From Bidens hawaiensis (Eukaryota > Streptophyta > Magnoliopsida > Asterales > Asteraceae), in NCBI GenBank assembly GCA_021521415.1, contig JAIQDT010000675.1, positions 310,001 through 374,000 of the forward strand: a stretch of DNA of 64,000 nt, written 5' to 3'. Shown one piece after another: positions 12,306 to 24,400 of the stretch (its first letter is position 1; each line of letters starts with the position of its first letter). The translations under genes were made by a program, and so were the position numbers. The notes under the pieces are model-generated. The model saw nothing but the letters and a program-made list of their open reading frames with translations. It was not told where the DNA came from and did no database searches.

Positions 12306-12935
12306 TAGGAGTGTTCAGAATTTGATTCGAGTTCGAAACATTCGAACTTCAATTTGATTCGAATTAGATTATGAAGATTCAAATTTGGTTTTAAAATATT
12401 CGAATTCAATTCAATTCGTATTCGAGTATAGTAATCGAATACAAATTGAATGTGAATTCATGATTTTTATTTGATATGATTCGAAATTCTAATTCAAATT
12501 ATATAATATAAAAATATATATTTAATTTAATAACTTAGGTCGAATCCGTAAATAATAAATGTCCAATACATAATAATTAAACCCAATAACCTATACTGAT
12601 ATTTCTTAATTTTGCCAATATTTTAATTTTGAACTTATTATCATGTTGTATTATAGCTACTTTAAACTTATATTTGCGTGTTTTACAGTTATGATTATGG
12701 TTTTTAAAGTTTTTGACATAGGTGAACTTAAATCAAATCAAATTTATTCGAATTCGAGTTTTAAATACGAATATAATCGAATATCGAATATGGGATATAA
12801 TACGAATACGAATCGAATAATCCCACTTTTAAACGAATATGAATCAAATATGAATACTAGCAAAAAAATAAATTATTCGAATTATTCGATTAGATTAACT
12901 TAAAAATTCGTTATTTGATTCGATAAACACCCCTA
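12306..12935. mobile_element. Non-autonomous hAT-like element in tandem unit 3
   Basis: The ends 'TAGGAGTGTT' and 'AACACCCCTA' are inverted repeats, flanked by 8-bp direct repeats 'gttatgcc' and 'attatgcc' (7/8). The interior is full of 'attcgaat'-type repeats and has no transposase. The other tandem units lack it, which marks it as an insertion. Confidence 0.85.
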
Positions 12936-13904
12936 ATTATGCCCAAACTGAGGTTACCTTATAGCATAAATCCCTAAGAACTAGTTAATAACACACGAAA
13001 CGAGGTTTGATAATATTTATTTGCAATGTTTTATGAATCAAATATTTATCTAAGAAGACATAAGCGTCAAAGTTGAAGATAGCAGGTATGGGAAAGCTAG
13101 GGTGGAAAAACTGGCTGTGACATGTATCTCATATCAAATAAGTGTGATGAGATTGAGATGGTTTTTAGAGCAGGCACATGACGGTGTCTATAAGAACCGT
13201 GGAAACCCTCACAATCGAGGAAAGCATGCATGGCCGGCTTGGATAGGAGGGCAGGGTAGTCTACCGGCCACCGGCCTGGTCACCCCACTAGACCCGATTT
13301 AAAAAAAAACAAAATTTTTTTCATATATTTTTATTAAAAAGTTATTTACTTTTAACGTTAAAATCTAATTACTCAACTCATTTAAGTTTATTTTTGTAAA
13401 CAAAAACTTTCTGCACAACCTAAATAATAACCAAGTAAGCATATTAAAAAAAACTTATTTATTTAAACCAACAAAAAACCCTTTATTTAAGGCCCAAAAT
13501 TTTTTTGCTTTGCCCTAGAAAGTTTTAACGATTTTTAGAAACGACATTGGAAGCATAACTAGAAACAAACCCAAACTGACATGTGATGAACAAATGAGGC
13601 TTAATTTGCTAGACTTGCACCTCTTTGAGAACACATTCGGGTATATGATTTCTTGAAAACGTCAAGTAAAGATTATGGACTTCTAGGGGAATATATATAA
13701 AGAGATTGCCCTAGCATTTTCTCGGGAATTTAGCTTCTCCTACATTTTTTGTTACCAACGCTTTTGATTTCCCTTAGCGTGTAGACATTTTTGGGAGCCT
13801 ATAAGCAGGCACTTTCACATGGGTTTATTGCACCTTCTTTTTTTTTCTATCTAACATTTGTCTATCACTATTATAGTTTTATTTCTCACTCTATCTGTCA
13901 TAGG

Positions 13905-14588
13905 TAGGGCTATCACTTTTACCCGAAACCCAACCTGAAAAAACCCGCACCCAAACCCGAACTAACCCGACCCAAAAAACCTGAACCTGAGAAAAGACTA
14001 ACCCGAACTGAAGTAATTCGAGTCGGTTCTCGGGTTTGATTTATAAGATTCGGGTCAACCCAAAAACCCGAATAAACTTTTAGTTTTGAAATTAAATATA
14101 TTTTTTAGGCATAATAGGCTTAGTCTTAGTCACTAAAGTTATCACAAATTTAGCCTAATTGACTGTCGTCATTCCAAATATTATGTATCGATTGCTTACT
14201 GTTAATTTATGTTTTCCATATATTACTAATAGCAACTGCAATCGAACAACCAAATCACGTCTGATTGAAGACGATTATGGTTCGACTTAGTTACTTAGTT
14301 TTACTCTTCTTTTGAATTGTTTTATGATTTTTTTATCAAGTTATGTTGGTTTATTATTGCGTTACGAGTAAAGAAGAATATGCTGTTTTAATTTTAGCAT
14401 TAAAGTTTTTTAAATTTTTTTGTTATTTGTTTCATTTTCTATGATACTCGAAACCCGATTAACCCAACCCGAAAAAACCCGAACCCGAAAAACCCTCGAG
14501 AGATTTGGGTTGGGTTTCGGGCTAAGATTTAAAACTTTGAAACCCGAAGAGCCCGAAACCCTAAAAACGAACCCGAAGAACACCCCTA
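13905..14588. mobile_element. Non-autonomous hAT-like element in tandem unit 4
   Basis: It runs from 'TAGGGCTATC' to 'AACACCCCTA' with 8-bp flanks 'gtcatagg' and 'gccatagg' (7/8). Both ends carry many 'aacccgaa' repeats; the middle is unique AT-rich DNA. It is non-coding. The sequence of the other units ('ctgtcataggtagttta') shows the empty site. Confidence 0.85.
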
Positions 14589-14779
14589 GCCATAGGTAGT
14601 TTACGACTAGTATTTTTAGTATCCCTTGTTTTGTTGTTTGTTTCTTTATGACACATTTATGTATGGTCTTTTACCTTCTTGCAAAAAAAAAAAAAAACAA
14701 AACAAAACAAAATGCAACTTCTCGAGTAGTTATATGAAGAGGAGAATAATATCCCACGGTGTTCACTAGTTGGATCCTT

Positions 14780-15110
14780 GAACATAACGAACTTTATCTC
14801 ACCGCATTGTCATAGGTGAGGTTTTTCCTTTGATCGGAAAAGGAGTGTATCCTGATGTGTTGAGGGCTACAAAATTGTGGGGGGGGGGGGGGGGTTGGCA
14901 CGTCGCCAGTGGGGGCGATATGTAACCTAGGGGCGATGCTATAGCCCAAAAATCGCCCCCCGCACCACCTATAGTTGATCGCCCCCCCCCCCCACCACCA
15001 CCACACACAAATAAATCGCCCCTTTGTCACCTATAGGGCGATGTTCTCTCCCAAAATCGGCCAATTCCACTCCTTTTGTCACCCAGTACATATAGCCTAT
15101 TAAATAAATG
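14780..15110. repeat. C/G-rich MITE-like repeat
   Basis: Contains poly-G (about 14879-14894), poly-C (about 14983-14992) and several 'ggcgat' / 'atcgcc' words in both orientations, similar in style to the C-rich family at 240-350 and 6500-6590. Open frames through it are homopolymer artefacts. Confidence 0.5.
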
Positions 15111-15990
15111 GAAAATTGGATTGTAATAATCCAAACTATTGACCATTGGCCATTAATAATCCCAACTTACATTGTGACTAGTGGCAATCCCAACTTTCAG
15201 TTTTGTTACCCATAACAATCTCGGTCTAACAAATCATTAACTCCGTTAGTTTTGTTCTTTAAGTTATTGTCAAATTGCCCAAATACCCTTAAGTTTAAAA
15301 AATACAAAAGAAAATAAAATCATCCACCACCAAAGACAACATCACCGGATCTCTAACATTGCCGGGAAATCCGCCATTAACTGGCGTTCTGCCTGCCACT
15401 ACCAAAGACTCGTCTGTCTGTCGATTCACAACCGCCTGATCCGCCGTTGAATTCATCGTCGACGGAGGCTCGACGCACCACTGCTTCCGTTCTACGCCGG
15501 TGAAGGCGATTGTAAACGACTGGTTGTGAAATGCCTTATTCTTCTAACAAACACCGGCGCCAAGAAGAACGTTCATGAGCCACGATGGTGACAACATGGC
15601 TCCGCTCTGTTAGCAAGAAGTCGAAACTAAAACCCTGGGATTCGAATGCGCGTCTCCGTTTTGACTATTAGATCTAATCAAGCCGACGGAAACCTAATTG
15701 GAGCGGGATTCTTCGGCTTGATGAACTACCACCGATACAACCTCCGGTAGAAATCAGTGACTGGTTTATTTTTCTCAGTAACATAAATGTTGATGGCAAG
15801 AATAAGAATTCCAAATGTGCATTTGTAGTTCAAATTGGTGTGTTTGTTGGTGGCCGGAATAGTTGTCTACTTTGGTGGGGAAAGAAGACGGGACCATTTT
15901 TATTACTAAAATACAATAGTTCGTGTAACAAAATTAGGGTTTGTTTCAGAAATCCCCCAAATTAATTATTATTATTATTATTATTATTCA
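15111..15990 (+). promoter_or_regulatory. Upstream region of the BTB gene, partly repeat-derived
   Basis: Starts with 'ggattgtaataatcc' text typical of a dispersed repeat (15113-15300), then a stretch of clearly higher GC (about 15340-15760) with no long open frame. An (ATT)n run at about 15964-15989 abuts the start codon of the BTB gene. Promoter and 5' UTR must lie here, but no TATA box can be assigned. Confidence 0.45.
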
Positions 15991-18911
15991 ATGAGAGATT
16001 CAAATTCAAATTCGGATCCGGCGGATGACGGCCCAAGCGACTTCGGGTTCGCCTTCAACGATATCAATTTCTCCGACCGTCTTCTTCGCATCGAGATCGT
16101 TTCGGACCCCATTGAGGACTCTGCAAACAATTGCGCCAACCTCTCCGATTGGACCACCAATCGCAAACGCCGCAGACAAGATATTATTAAAAAGGAAAAC
16201 GGTGGGTCAGTTTTTTTTTCTTTTGTTGATTGTTTTGAAATTACGTGCAATTGGTGTTCGTTAGGTGCAAAATTGATATGAAGTTACGTGACTTAATCAT
16301 AGTTGTTATTATTATTATTATTATTATTTTAGAATTGGTGTATGATTAGGGCTTGCTTGTGAGGTACCGGCTGTTCACGAACTGAAAGCAGGCTTGATCA
16401 TACTTGGTTTGGTTTGAAACGGAGACAAATCCAACGGTTTGAATTTAATGAAACGAGCGATATTTATAAAATAATAAACTAAAAAATAATTCGAGTAAAA
16501 CAAACAGAACCAAGTGAGGCTTTGCTCGTGCTTGGTTTGATTTTTAAACTGAGCCAATCGGCTCATTTCCAAAGCCAGCCGAAATCGAACAAGCATTTTT
16601 GAGCGAGCGACGAGTAGTTTAGATGAGTAGTGTGAAGGTTGAGGTCGTGGAGTGTGACCAAGAATTGAGAGCGGACAAGAGCAGTTGAGTGCCTGAGTTA
16701 GGTAAGTTGTTAATGGAACTAGTGTTTTGAATATTTGGGACTTGGGCAATTAGTTAGTGGCTGGGCTAGTAAATTTATAGTATTGGACCGATATAACAGT
16801 ATAGAAAATTAGATGGTGGTCGATGTAGTTCTATATAATTGTTTGTATATAGCGAGCGTACCTTTGCTTGTGCTTGGTTCGTTAGCAAACGAACCAAGCC
16901 GAAATCGAACATGCATTTTCGAGCATATTTCGATCAAGCGTCAGCGTTGAGCAATTTAAACAGCTATATGTATAAGTGATTGCAAGCTTTGTTTTACAGC
17001 TGTAGACATTGCTATCGGGTTTGCAGAAGAACAAGTTCTCAATCAACTTGATCATCTTCCTGATGATGATGATGACGGAGACACTGAAAGTCAAGACGAA
17101 GAGCCTGCTGCAATGTATGAGGAATCACCATCAGGTATCGCTCACATATCAGCAATTATTGTCTTATTTTCATTTACATAAATTGCTTTTAATATCAGAT
17201 GACTATGATTCAAACGGGGCGATGCAGTGTTCAACGATAATAAGAGTTAAAACTTTGCATATTAGCTCACCGATTTTAGCTGCAAGAAGTCCATTTTTCT
17301 ACAAGGTCATATCTCCATATTCAAGTTGCTTTATTTTCTCTGAATTAATGATTTCAATATTTTATTTATTGTTTTATTTATTATTTTACCTTTTTCTCGC
17401 AGCTGTTTTCAAATGGAATGAAAGAGTCAGATCAACGCCATGCAATCTTGCGAATCAATGCCTCAGGTTTGTACTTTTGCATTAGTTTTGCTGCTTTTCG
17501 ATCATTGAACATTGACCTTGACTTTGACTTTGGCTTTTGGTTTTGAACAGAAGAAGCTGCTTTAATGGAACTTTTGAGCTTTATGTACAACAATCAGTTG
17601 ACAGTTACAACACCTCGTGAGCTGCTGGATGTATTGATGGCTGCTAACAAGTTTGAGGTTGCTTCGTGCATGAGATATTGTAGCCAGTTATTAAGAAACC
17701 TGCCAATGACGCCTGAATCTGCACTATCTTATCTTGAACTCCCTTCCTATCTCTTAATGGCTGAAGCAGTTAAACCATTAACCGTTGCTGCAAAACAGTT
17801 TCTTGCTGGTCGTTTTAAAGACATAACCAAGTAAGATTTTTGAAAAAAAAAATGCAATATGTAGTCAAGCCATGAACCGAACCTAACCCAAACCGAAAAA
17901 CCAGAATCGAACGGATTTTAAAAACTCAAAATTTCAATTTCGTCTTTGATCTGATTTTAGGCCAATACTGACCCGTGCAAACCCTTAGCAATATGTATAA
18001 CTATTAGTGAATATTAAAACTAGTAGGGGTCTTAGTTTTAACTGAATTTTGCATTACAGTCAATACTTTATGCTAATAATATATCTATATTTAACAGGTT
18101 TCATGATGAGGTTCTTCAACTGCCACTTGCTGGTGTGGAGGCAATTATATCCAGTGATGATCTCCAAGTAGCATCAGAGGACATTGTTTACGATTTCGTC
18201 CTTAAATGGGCCCGGGCTCAATGCCCCAAACTAGAGGACCGCCGTCAGATTCTCGGGGCCCGCCTCGCAAAGTACATCCGTTTTCCTTACATGTCATGCA
18301 GAAAGCTTAAAAAAGTCATGACTTGCCCCGACTTCGACCCGGAATTTGCCCAAAAAGTAGTAATCGAAGCACTTTTCTTTAAAGCCGATGCCCTGCATAA
18401 ACAGCGTGCGTACATCAATGATGAAAACTCTAATCTTAACCGTCGGTTCACCGAACGGGCCTACAAGTACTGGCCCATTAAGGTGGTTGAGTTTACACAA
18501 CCACGCCCACAATGTGTTGTTTACTTGGATCTAAAACATGGCGAGTGTGCACGTTTGTTTCCATTGGGCCGCGTTTATTCTCAAGCGTTTCATTTAAACG
18601 GTCAAGGGTTTTTCTTGTCGGCCCATTGTAACATGGACCCACAAAACTCGTTTCACTGTTTTGGCCTTTTTTTGGGTATGCAAGAAAAAGGGTCCGTTTC
18701 GTTTGTGGTTGACTATGAGTTTTCGGCCCGGTCAAAGCCTGTTGAAGAGTTTATTAGCAAATATAAAGGGACTTACGTATTTACGGGTGGTAAAGCAGTC
18801 GGGTACCGGAATTTGTTTGGGATACCGTGGACGACGTTCATTGGCGAAGATAGTGTTTTTTTCATCAATGGCATTCTTCATCTTAAGGCCGAGCTTACTA
18901 TTAGGCATTGA
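15991..18911 (+). CDS. POB1: BTB/POZ-BACK protein, LRB/POB1-like
   Basis: Six coding exons: 15991-16201, 17000-17134, 17199-17305, 17403-17466, 17551-17830, 18098-18911; all introns are GT-AG and phases agree, giving 536 aa (Arabidopsis POB1/LRB2 is of similar length). The N-terminus is acidic with a basic nuclear-signal-like NRKRRRQ near residue 57, then an acidic run. The BTB fold spans about 117-225 ([20 protein letters not shown]), BACK about 235-320 ([17 protein letters not shown]), and a conserved C-terminal domain ends TIRH. LRB proteins are nuclear CUL3 ubiquitin-ligase adaptors that target phytochrome-PIF3 complexes and other light-signalling proteins. All key blocks are intact. Introns 1 and 5 hold small transposon insertions. 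The start is the first ATG directly after the (ATT)n run. Confidence 0.93.
16365..16967. mobile_element. hAT-like non-autonomous element in BTB intron 1
   Basis: Terminal text 'ggctgttcacgaac' at the left and 'aatttaaacagcta' at the right are roughly inverted ('tagctgttt'). The interior repeats 'gctcgtgcttggtt', 'gagcgagcg' and their complements. It accounts for most of the 798-bp intron. The target duplication was not clear, so the ends are approximate. Confidence 0.55.
17862..17987. mobile_element. 126-bp hAT-like MITE in BTB intron 5
   Basis: Flanked by perfect 8-bp direct repeats 'gcaatatg' (17854-17861 and 17988-17995). Ends are 'TAGTCAAGCC' and 'AACCCTTA'; the interior carries 'aaccgaac'-type repeats. 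It lies 31 bp after the donor site and leaves the splice sites intact. Confidence 0.8.
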
Positions 18912-19711
18912 GGAACTAACAGGCAAGAAGGTTTTTGTGATGCTACGAAGGTATAAATCGGTTTAATGAAATAGTGGTTAGTTTAACTAAAATGCATTCC
19001 GGAAATGTGAATCGGCATGGAGGATTTTAATTTTGCGACTTGTTCGAGTCGTATTTTGTGTAAATGAAATCGAGTCAACTGTCTGGATATTGTTATAGTC
19101 TGATCCATGAAAGAAATTACTTAACAGTTGGTATTACTTGAAGAAAGGATTATTTAATTATGAGAAAGTATTAGAATTATGGTTTTATGTCTTGGGAATA
19201 ATTCATTGAATGATGAATGTGTTTTAACGAATAATATAAATTCATTCATATAAGATAAACTGGAGGTCACATGACTTGACAGGGTTAGTGTATGGGGTAA
19301 ATAGAGGTCATGAGTGGGCCGACATGATTTAGCAGCGGGTTTAATCTGTTTATGACACACATAACATGTATGATTTGTTCGGTTGAAAATGTTAATAGGT
19401 CGCATGACGAATTTATGAATAACATGTTTATGACGCACATAACATGTATGATTTGTTCGGTTGAAAATGTTGGTCGCATGGGGCACATTTACGAACAACA
19501 TATTATTCTTGTTAACGTATTAATTATTTCTTATTTTACGGTGTTTATTGGGTCTCCCAGAATGGATTTTCATATAAGAAAACACATGTTTATTATGTGT
19601 TGAGATGCATAAACATATTAGTATATTACATACAAGACCTCTCTATAACATGCTTTTTATATCAAATTCACAACTTAAGACCAAAAGAAATTTTCATTTT
19701 GTTGGTTACAT
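18912..19711. other. Convergent 3' flanks of the BTB gene and CURT1A, with a short tandem repeat
   Basis: The two genes end facing each other across 800 bp. At 19348-19394 and 19424-19470 a 47-bp segment ('tgtttatgac.cacataac...') is repeated with one change and a period of 76 bp. Open frames across this repeat on both strands look incidental. No further gene is seen. Confidence 0.55.
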
Positions 19712-21458
19712 CTATGAGAGCTCCTTCTTGATTGACTCTATGTATGCAGCCAACTCTTTTCTGCTTGACTGCAATTCCACAAGTGTGAAATTAGTTTTCT
19801 TAAAATAAATATTTTTTATTTTATTTTATTTTATATTTGTACTTTAACGTATGTAACAGAACAGTTAAAAACTAATTCATCCATTAGTCAGCATAATCTT
19901 ACCTCAAAGAGAAGATATCTATAAACAAACCATCCAGAATATCCAACTCCAACCAGCTCCATTATATTGGGAAGCTGATGATTAATCAAGAAAACATTTA
20001 CTACATGTCATGTAGTAAATAAATGATTATTTCTTGTGTATATTTATTTATACAAGAAAGTAGGAAAGTTACCAATGGAACTTTGTGAATGGCGCCAATA
20101 ACAACTGAAGATAGCCAAATTGCAACAGCTCCTCCTGTTCCATATATTATAACTGTTGGCTTGTTTTCAACTGCATCCCACTATATACAACAATATTGTA
20201 AATGCTAAGGACTAAGGAGAATTACATTACTACTAAAAAGCAACCAGAAAACCACCTAGTTAAATGTTAAATACCGTTTTGAAGCATGATCTTTACCTTT
20301 TCCTTTAAATCTTTGAACAACTCGTCTGAATCAAGGGAGGATGACGCATCTTCTGACGCCTTGACACGGAACAGAGCTGATCTCCTTGAGTCTGCCATGA
20401 CATCATGAAAGCGAACCAAGAAAATAAAACCAAAACACAACAATTTCATGGTCCTCAAGAAAATGCAATGAAATCTAAAGAAACATAGGGCTTTATAGGG
20501 AATATTTTTGATAATTCAATAAGAGTTGAAGATCGTTGCAGGTGCCAGCTTAAGATGTTTCAAACAATACGATAATAATGATTTCACAACATTTGTAGTA
20601 ATTATTGAAATTTTAAATATGCAAAAATACCCTTCTACAGCGATGGGTAACGTGTAACGGATATCTAATGGGAATGGACCATGCATGAGACATGGTTTTA
20701 TAATCAGGTATAAGACTATGAGACTGAAATTACCAAAACCCCGACCAATTGCCCAAGAACATGTGGTTGTGAATCAATTACATGAAACTTAATTACCAAA
20801 AGACCATTGTACTTAAATGATGATTCATTAAGTTTAATGTTTCCTTTTGTTTTTTTCATAAGAACAATAATATCTTTTACCCAAAGCACACCCAGTGTTG
20901 TAAAAATTGGGTTTAATGGCTAATCGGTGATTTCATGCAATCGTACCCAAAAAAAAGGGTAGGCAACCAAAATTGGTCCAAATCAGTCCTTTGGTTTTAA
21001 TCCGAGTTTTAAGCATCACCCGTTCAATTTTTAAGCAACAAAAGATGATCAAACGAGGGTTTAAACAAAATTTATATGCCAGTTGGTATCCCACCACCCG
21101 ACTAGTGCTAGCGATTCTTAAAACCCTGAGTACACTCACAAATTATATACCTTTCTTTGTTCTGACTGGGGCAGGTTATAAATTCAGTTCCTACTTTAGT
21201 TCAATTAGCTACTTTGATTTGACTAAAAGTAGATGTTTTCTTAACAGAGTTTAATCATCACATATAATAAATGTCTAGCTAGCACATGTACATACATCGA
21301 ATCCTAATTACCAAAGGTTCTTAAATTATCCAGTACCGATTACCTGAAACTCCTCGGTTAAAGGGACGAGGTGGGAGGTTAGGTAACGTGGTACAACGGA
21401 CGGTGGTGGGAAATTGAGGTGACAATAACATTGGCATGATGGCAGTAGTAGACGCCAT
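19712..21458 (-). CDS. CURT1A: CURVATURE THYLAKOID 1A (CURT1A)
   Basis: Five exons on the minus strand: 21458-21344, 20391-20297, 20180-20073, 19974-19903, 19768-19712; all GT-AG, joined frame 148 aa with a TAG stop. Residues 1-45 (MASTTAIMPMLLSPQ...) are Ser/Thr/Pro-rich and lack acidic residues, a chloroplast transit peptide. The mature part has the amphipathic helix DSDELFKDLKEKWDAVENK, a first membrane segment (about 83-104, GGAVAIWLSSVVIGAI), PLLPNIMELVG, a second membrane segment (GYSGWFVYRYLLF) and a C-terminal helix (SRKELAAYIESIKKEL). This matches CURT1A rather than CURT1B-D. CURT1 proteins oligomerise at grana margins and bend thylakoids. An in-frame upstream ATG exists, but the MASTT start gives the typical transit peptide. 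Intron 1 carries a MITE. Confidence 0.94.
20893..21128. mobile_element. MITE-like element in CURT1A intron 1
   Basis: Ends 'CAGTGTTGTAAAAAT' and 'ATTCTTAAAACCCTG' are approximate inverted repeats. The 8-bp flanks 'agcacacc' and 'agtacact' match 6/8. Its terminal motif resembles the element at 21914-22075. Confidence 0.5.
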
Positions 21459-24400
21459 TGAAGACACAAAAATTAATATTCCGAGATGAAAAGTTTTATA
21501 AAATTTTCTCATCCACACTTGCACTGAATTTATGGTTTTATTCTGTTCAACCAAAAATGTAAGTGTTTTCCTCGTGACACGTCACTACACCGAATCTCAT
21601 AATCAGTTGTTTCATTTCATGTTACCTATCCTATCCTATCCTCACGTGTTAGTTCCGAATTTTTATTAATTTTTAAAAAGAATATTATTTTTAATGTTTT
21701 TATTTACTACACTAGTCCTTAACATATATACTACTATAATTATAACCGGACATAATACTTGCTTTTATACATATGTCTATAGAGCGATATTAACTTCGTT
21801 CTCCCATGATTATCTATTTATTGCTCATGGTGTCCACTTCAATTCTCAATGAAGACCACTTAACGTGTGATGGTTACTCAATAAAAGTCGGGAATGCAAT
21901 GCTACACTCAAATCAATGTTGTAAAACTCCCGAGTAGGCGGCCGATTACTCCCCGCCAAGATCGAGTACTCCCCGTATCGGCCGAGTACTCCGTAGGTAT
22001 TTTTCGAGTAATCCCCGACTACTCCCGAGTACTCGCAACTTCCCAGTCGACCGCCTAACGACTTTTACAACCTTGACTCAAATATAAGCATTCACCAACA
22101 CTTATCCCCCATGTTGGAGTTTTCACATAGGGAAATCATTTCTCATCGTGCCGCAAAGCTAATAGTTTGTAGTCTTGCATATCACTTCTCATTGCTTTGG
22201 TTTTATATCTTTATCCGTGGATCATGTATATGAAGCTTTAAGCGGCTGTTTTTATTTTCTTCAGCAAGCGCTTGACCATGGAGTTGTACAAATATGACAT
22301 GCTACTCGATAGAAATAGGAAGGAGATCCGGATCCCATGATTCAAAATGCGAAGTCCTAGATAAGGAAATGTTACCAAAGGGTCTTTTGCCTACCGATAC
22401 CAAGATGTTTGATAACTAATAAGACTGTCTTTCTAGATGGTGAGAACTGAGAGATTCACGCCCCGTGTTGTCAAAAGTAAAGTCAAAGAGTATGTGAGTG
22501 GGTTGTTAAAAGTCAAAAGCTTAGGAAATGCTATTTGATAAAAAAAAAAAAAACAGAGAATTTTAATATATATGCAAAGACTAAAGATCGATATATAGAT
22601 AAAATGATTTATGAGACTTGCTAAAATTACATACATATAAAAGGTTTTAAACAAGTTCCAAATGGAAGGAATGTTTAATTTATAGTCGTACATTAGCTAA
22701 AACTTGATACCCTTGTTTAAACGTTGAACGATAACACATGAGTAACATATATATTGCATTAACAACCGATTTGATCATATTTGTCATGCTATGTTGTATA
22801 AAAAAGGTTATGCTACATAAGAAAGAGGTGTTGCTTATGCCTAAAGAAAAACAAGTGTGATCACTCCTATGCATCCCAATGAAAAGGATTGGAGGAAAAT
22901 CAAGAATATTCTTCTTAGGTACTTAATAAGGACTAAAGTATAGATACTATTTAACATATTTCCAAATCCACATGGATATAAGTATATTATAACTTTTGGC
23001 AACCCAATTATGTTCTCAAGTTCTATAGAACTTCATCATCTCACCACAACACATCATTCATGAAAAGGAAGGATCACATCATTGGACATTTTGTTCAAAT
23101 AGAAGATGGGAAAGTTTGTAAAATTTAACTAACGACATCACTAATTCGTTCAAAAGACTTATATCCTGATTAAATACCTATCATTTTCGTCCAATAAAGT
23201 TCCAATAATTATATTAATTTAAATACTTAAGTTATATAATTTTGATGTATGCATTATCATGTTTATTAGAGACACTTTTTCAAACTACCAACTTTTTTAT
23301 TAACCCAGAACAAAAGTATTTCTCATGGGCCATGGGTTCCAAATAGTGGGCTGCAAATAGTATGTGTAAATACATCTGTAAAGAAAGAAAGAAAAAGAAA
23401 TGGTTAATGAGATTCCGCTATTCATTTCATACCCACATGAAATGTTAATAATACATTACATTACATGCTACATTAAAACAAGAATAATAAGAAAAAAATT
23501 TGTGTGTAACATAGTATCGAAAACTAACGCACTTCTACATGAACTCATACATTAAGGAATAAAGTATTAAATAGAATATATGTTAGTTTAGTTATAATTA
23601 AATATACTAGTATGAATTTCGTATATATATAAAGTTTTTTATAATTTTATTTGTTGTAATTAGATATTATTTTATTTGTAATTATTATCTTTATTCAAGC
23701 AGTACTGTTCTCTGTCACTAGTGTGTTAATAAAGTTAATGCTAAATGCACTAGAGTTTGTCTATGTTACGTGATATGCCACGAAAGGAATCAATCATGTG
23801 TAGAATTGTAGAAACATTCAAAATTTATTTGTTTGATACAAAACTGTAATTTTTTCTTAAGTTATATATAATTAGAAAGCATATCATCATAACCGTCTTT
23901 GAGAATTTTAATACCTCAGTTAAGCCCGAAATAAAAAAGTCTGTATAATTAGAAAGCATATCATCATGATCGTCTCCGAGAATTTTAATAACTCGGTCAA
24001 GCTGAAATAAAAAAGTCCACAGACCCTAACGAATAACGAAAGATATAAGCTAATTTTTTAGACGACATTAACATTATAACAATAAAAACAACAAAAATAT
24101 ACTAATAAAATCAAATACAAAAATAGCTAACCGCTAACAAATGATTCGGGAAACTCTCCTAGCATTCTTGACAACCAATTGTTTGGCATATTTGCAGTTT
24201 ATATTATCCAAATATCTAATTGTTCGACCTAATAGCGGAATAACCATAAAATAAAACAATCAAATAGTTAAAACTTAAAATCGTACCTTGGTGAGTCACT
24301 GAGTTGGTGTGATGGTGGTCAGTGTTCTGTTTAGTGGCGCCAACGGTGGTGGACTGATGAAGATGATGATGACTGATGCCAAAAATCTGAAAGAGGGTTG

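Larger units (their letters stand above)
7844..14757 (+). repeat. Four-copy tandem array, unit about 1.39 kb
   Basis: Units start at about 7844, 9639, 11024 and 13000, each near 'acgagacttgataatattt'. After subtracting later insertions (SINE in unit 1, hAT-like elements in units 3 and 4) the period is about 1.34-1.39 kb. Each unit carries 'aagacataagcg...', 'aaccgtggaaaccctcacaa', 'ggactttagcttttcc', 'cctataggcactttcgcgtggg' and, in units 1-3, a (TG)n/(CG)n/poly-G tract. Unit 4 stops at about 14757 before that tract. Frames are not conserved among units, so I see no gene. Confidence 0.85.

Noticed and set aside
14794..15030. Two overlapping minus-strand open frames rich in Gly/Pro
   Set aside because: They arise from poly-G and poly-C runs in a repeat; codon use and sequence show no protein family.
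19154..19603. Repetitive short proteins on both strands ('HTCYVCHK'-like)
   Set aside because: They come from the 76-bp tandem repeat in the shared 3' flank of two genes; no start context or homologue.
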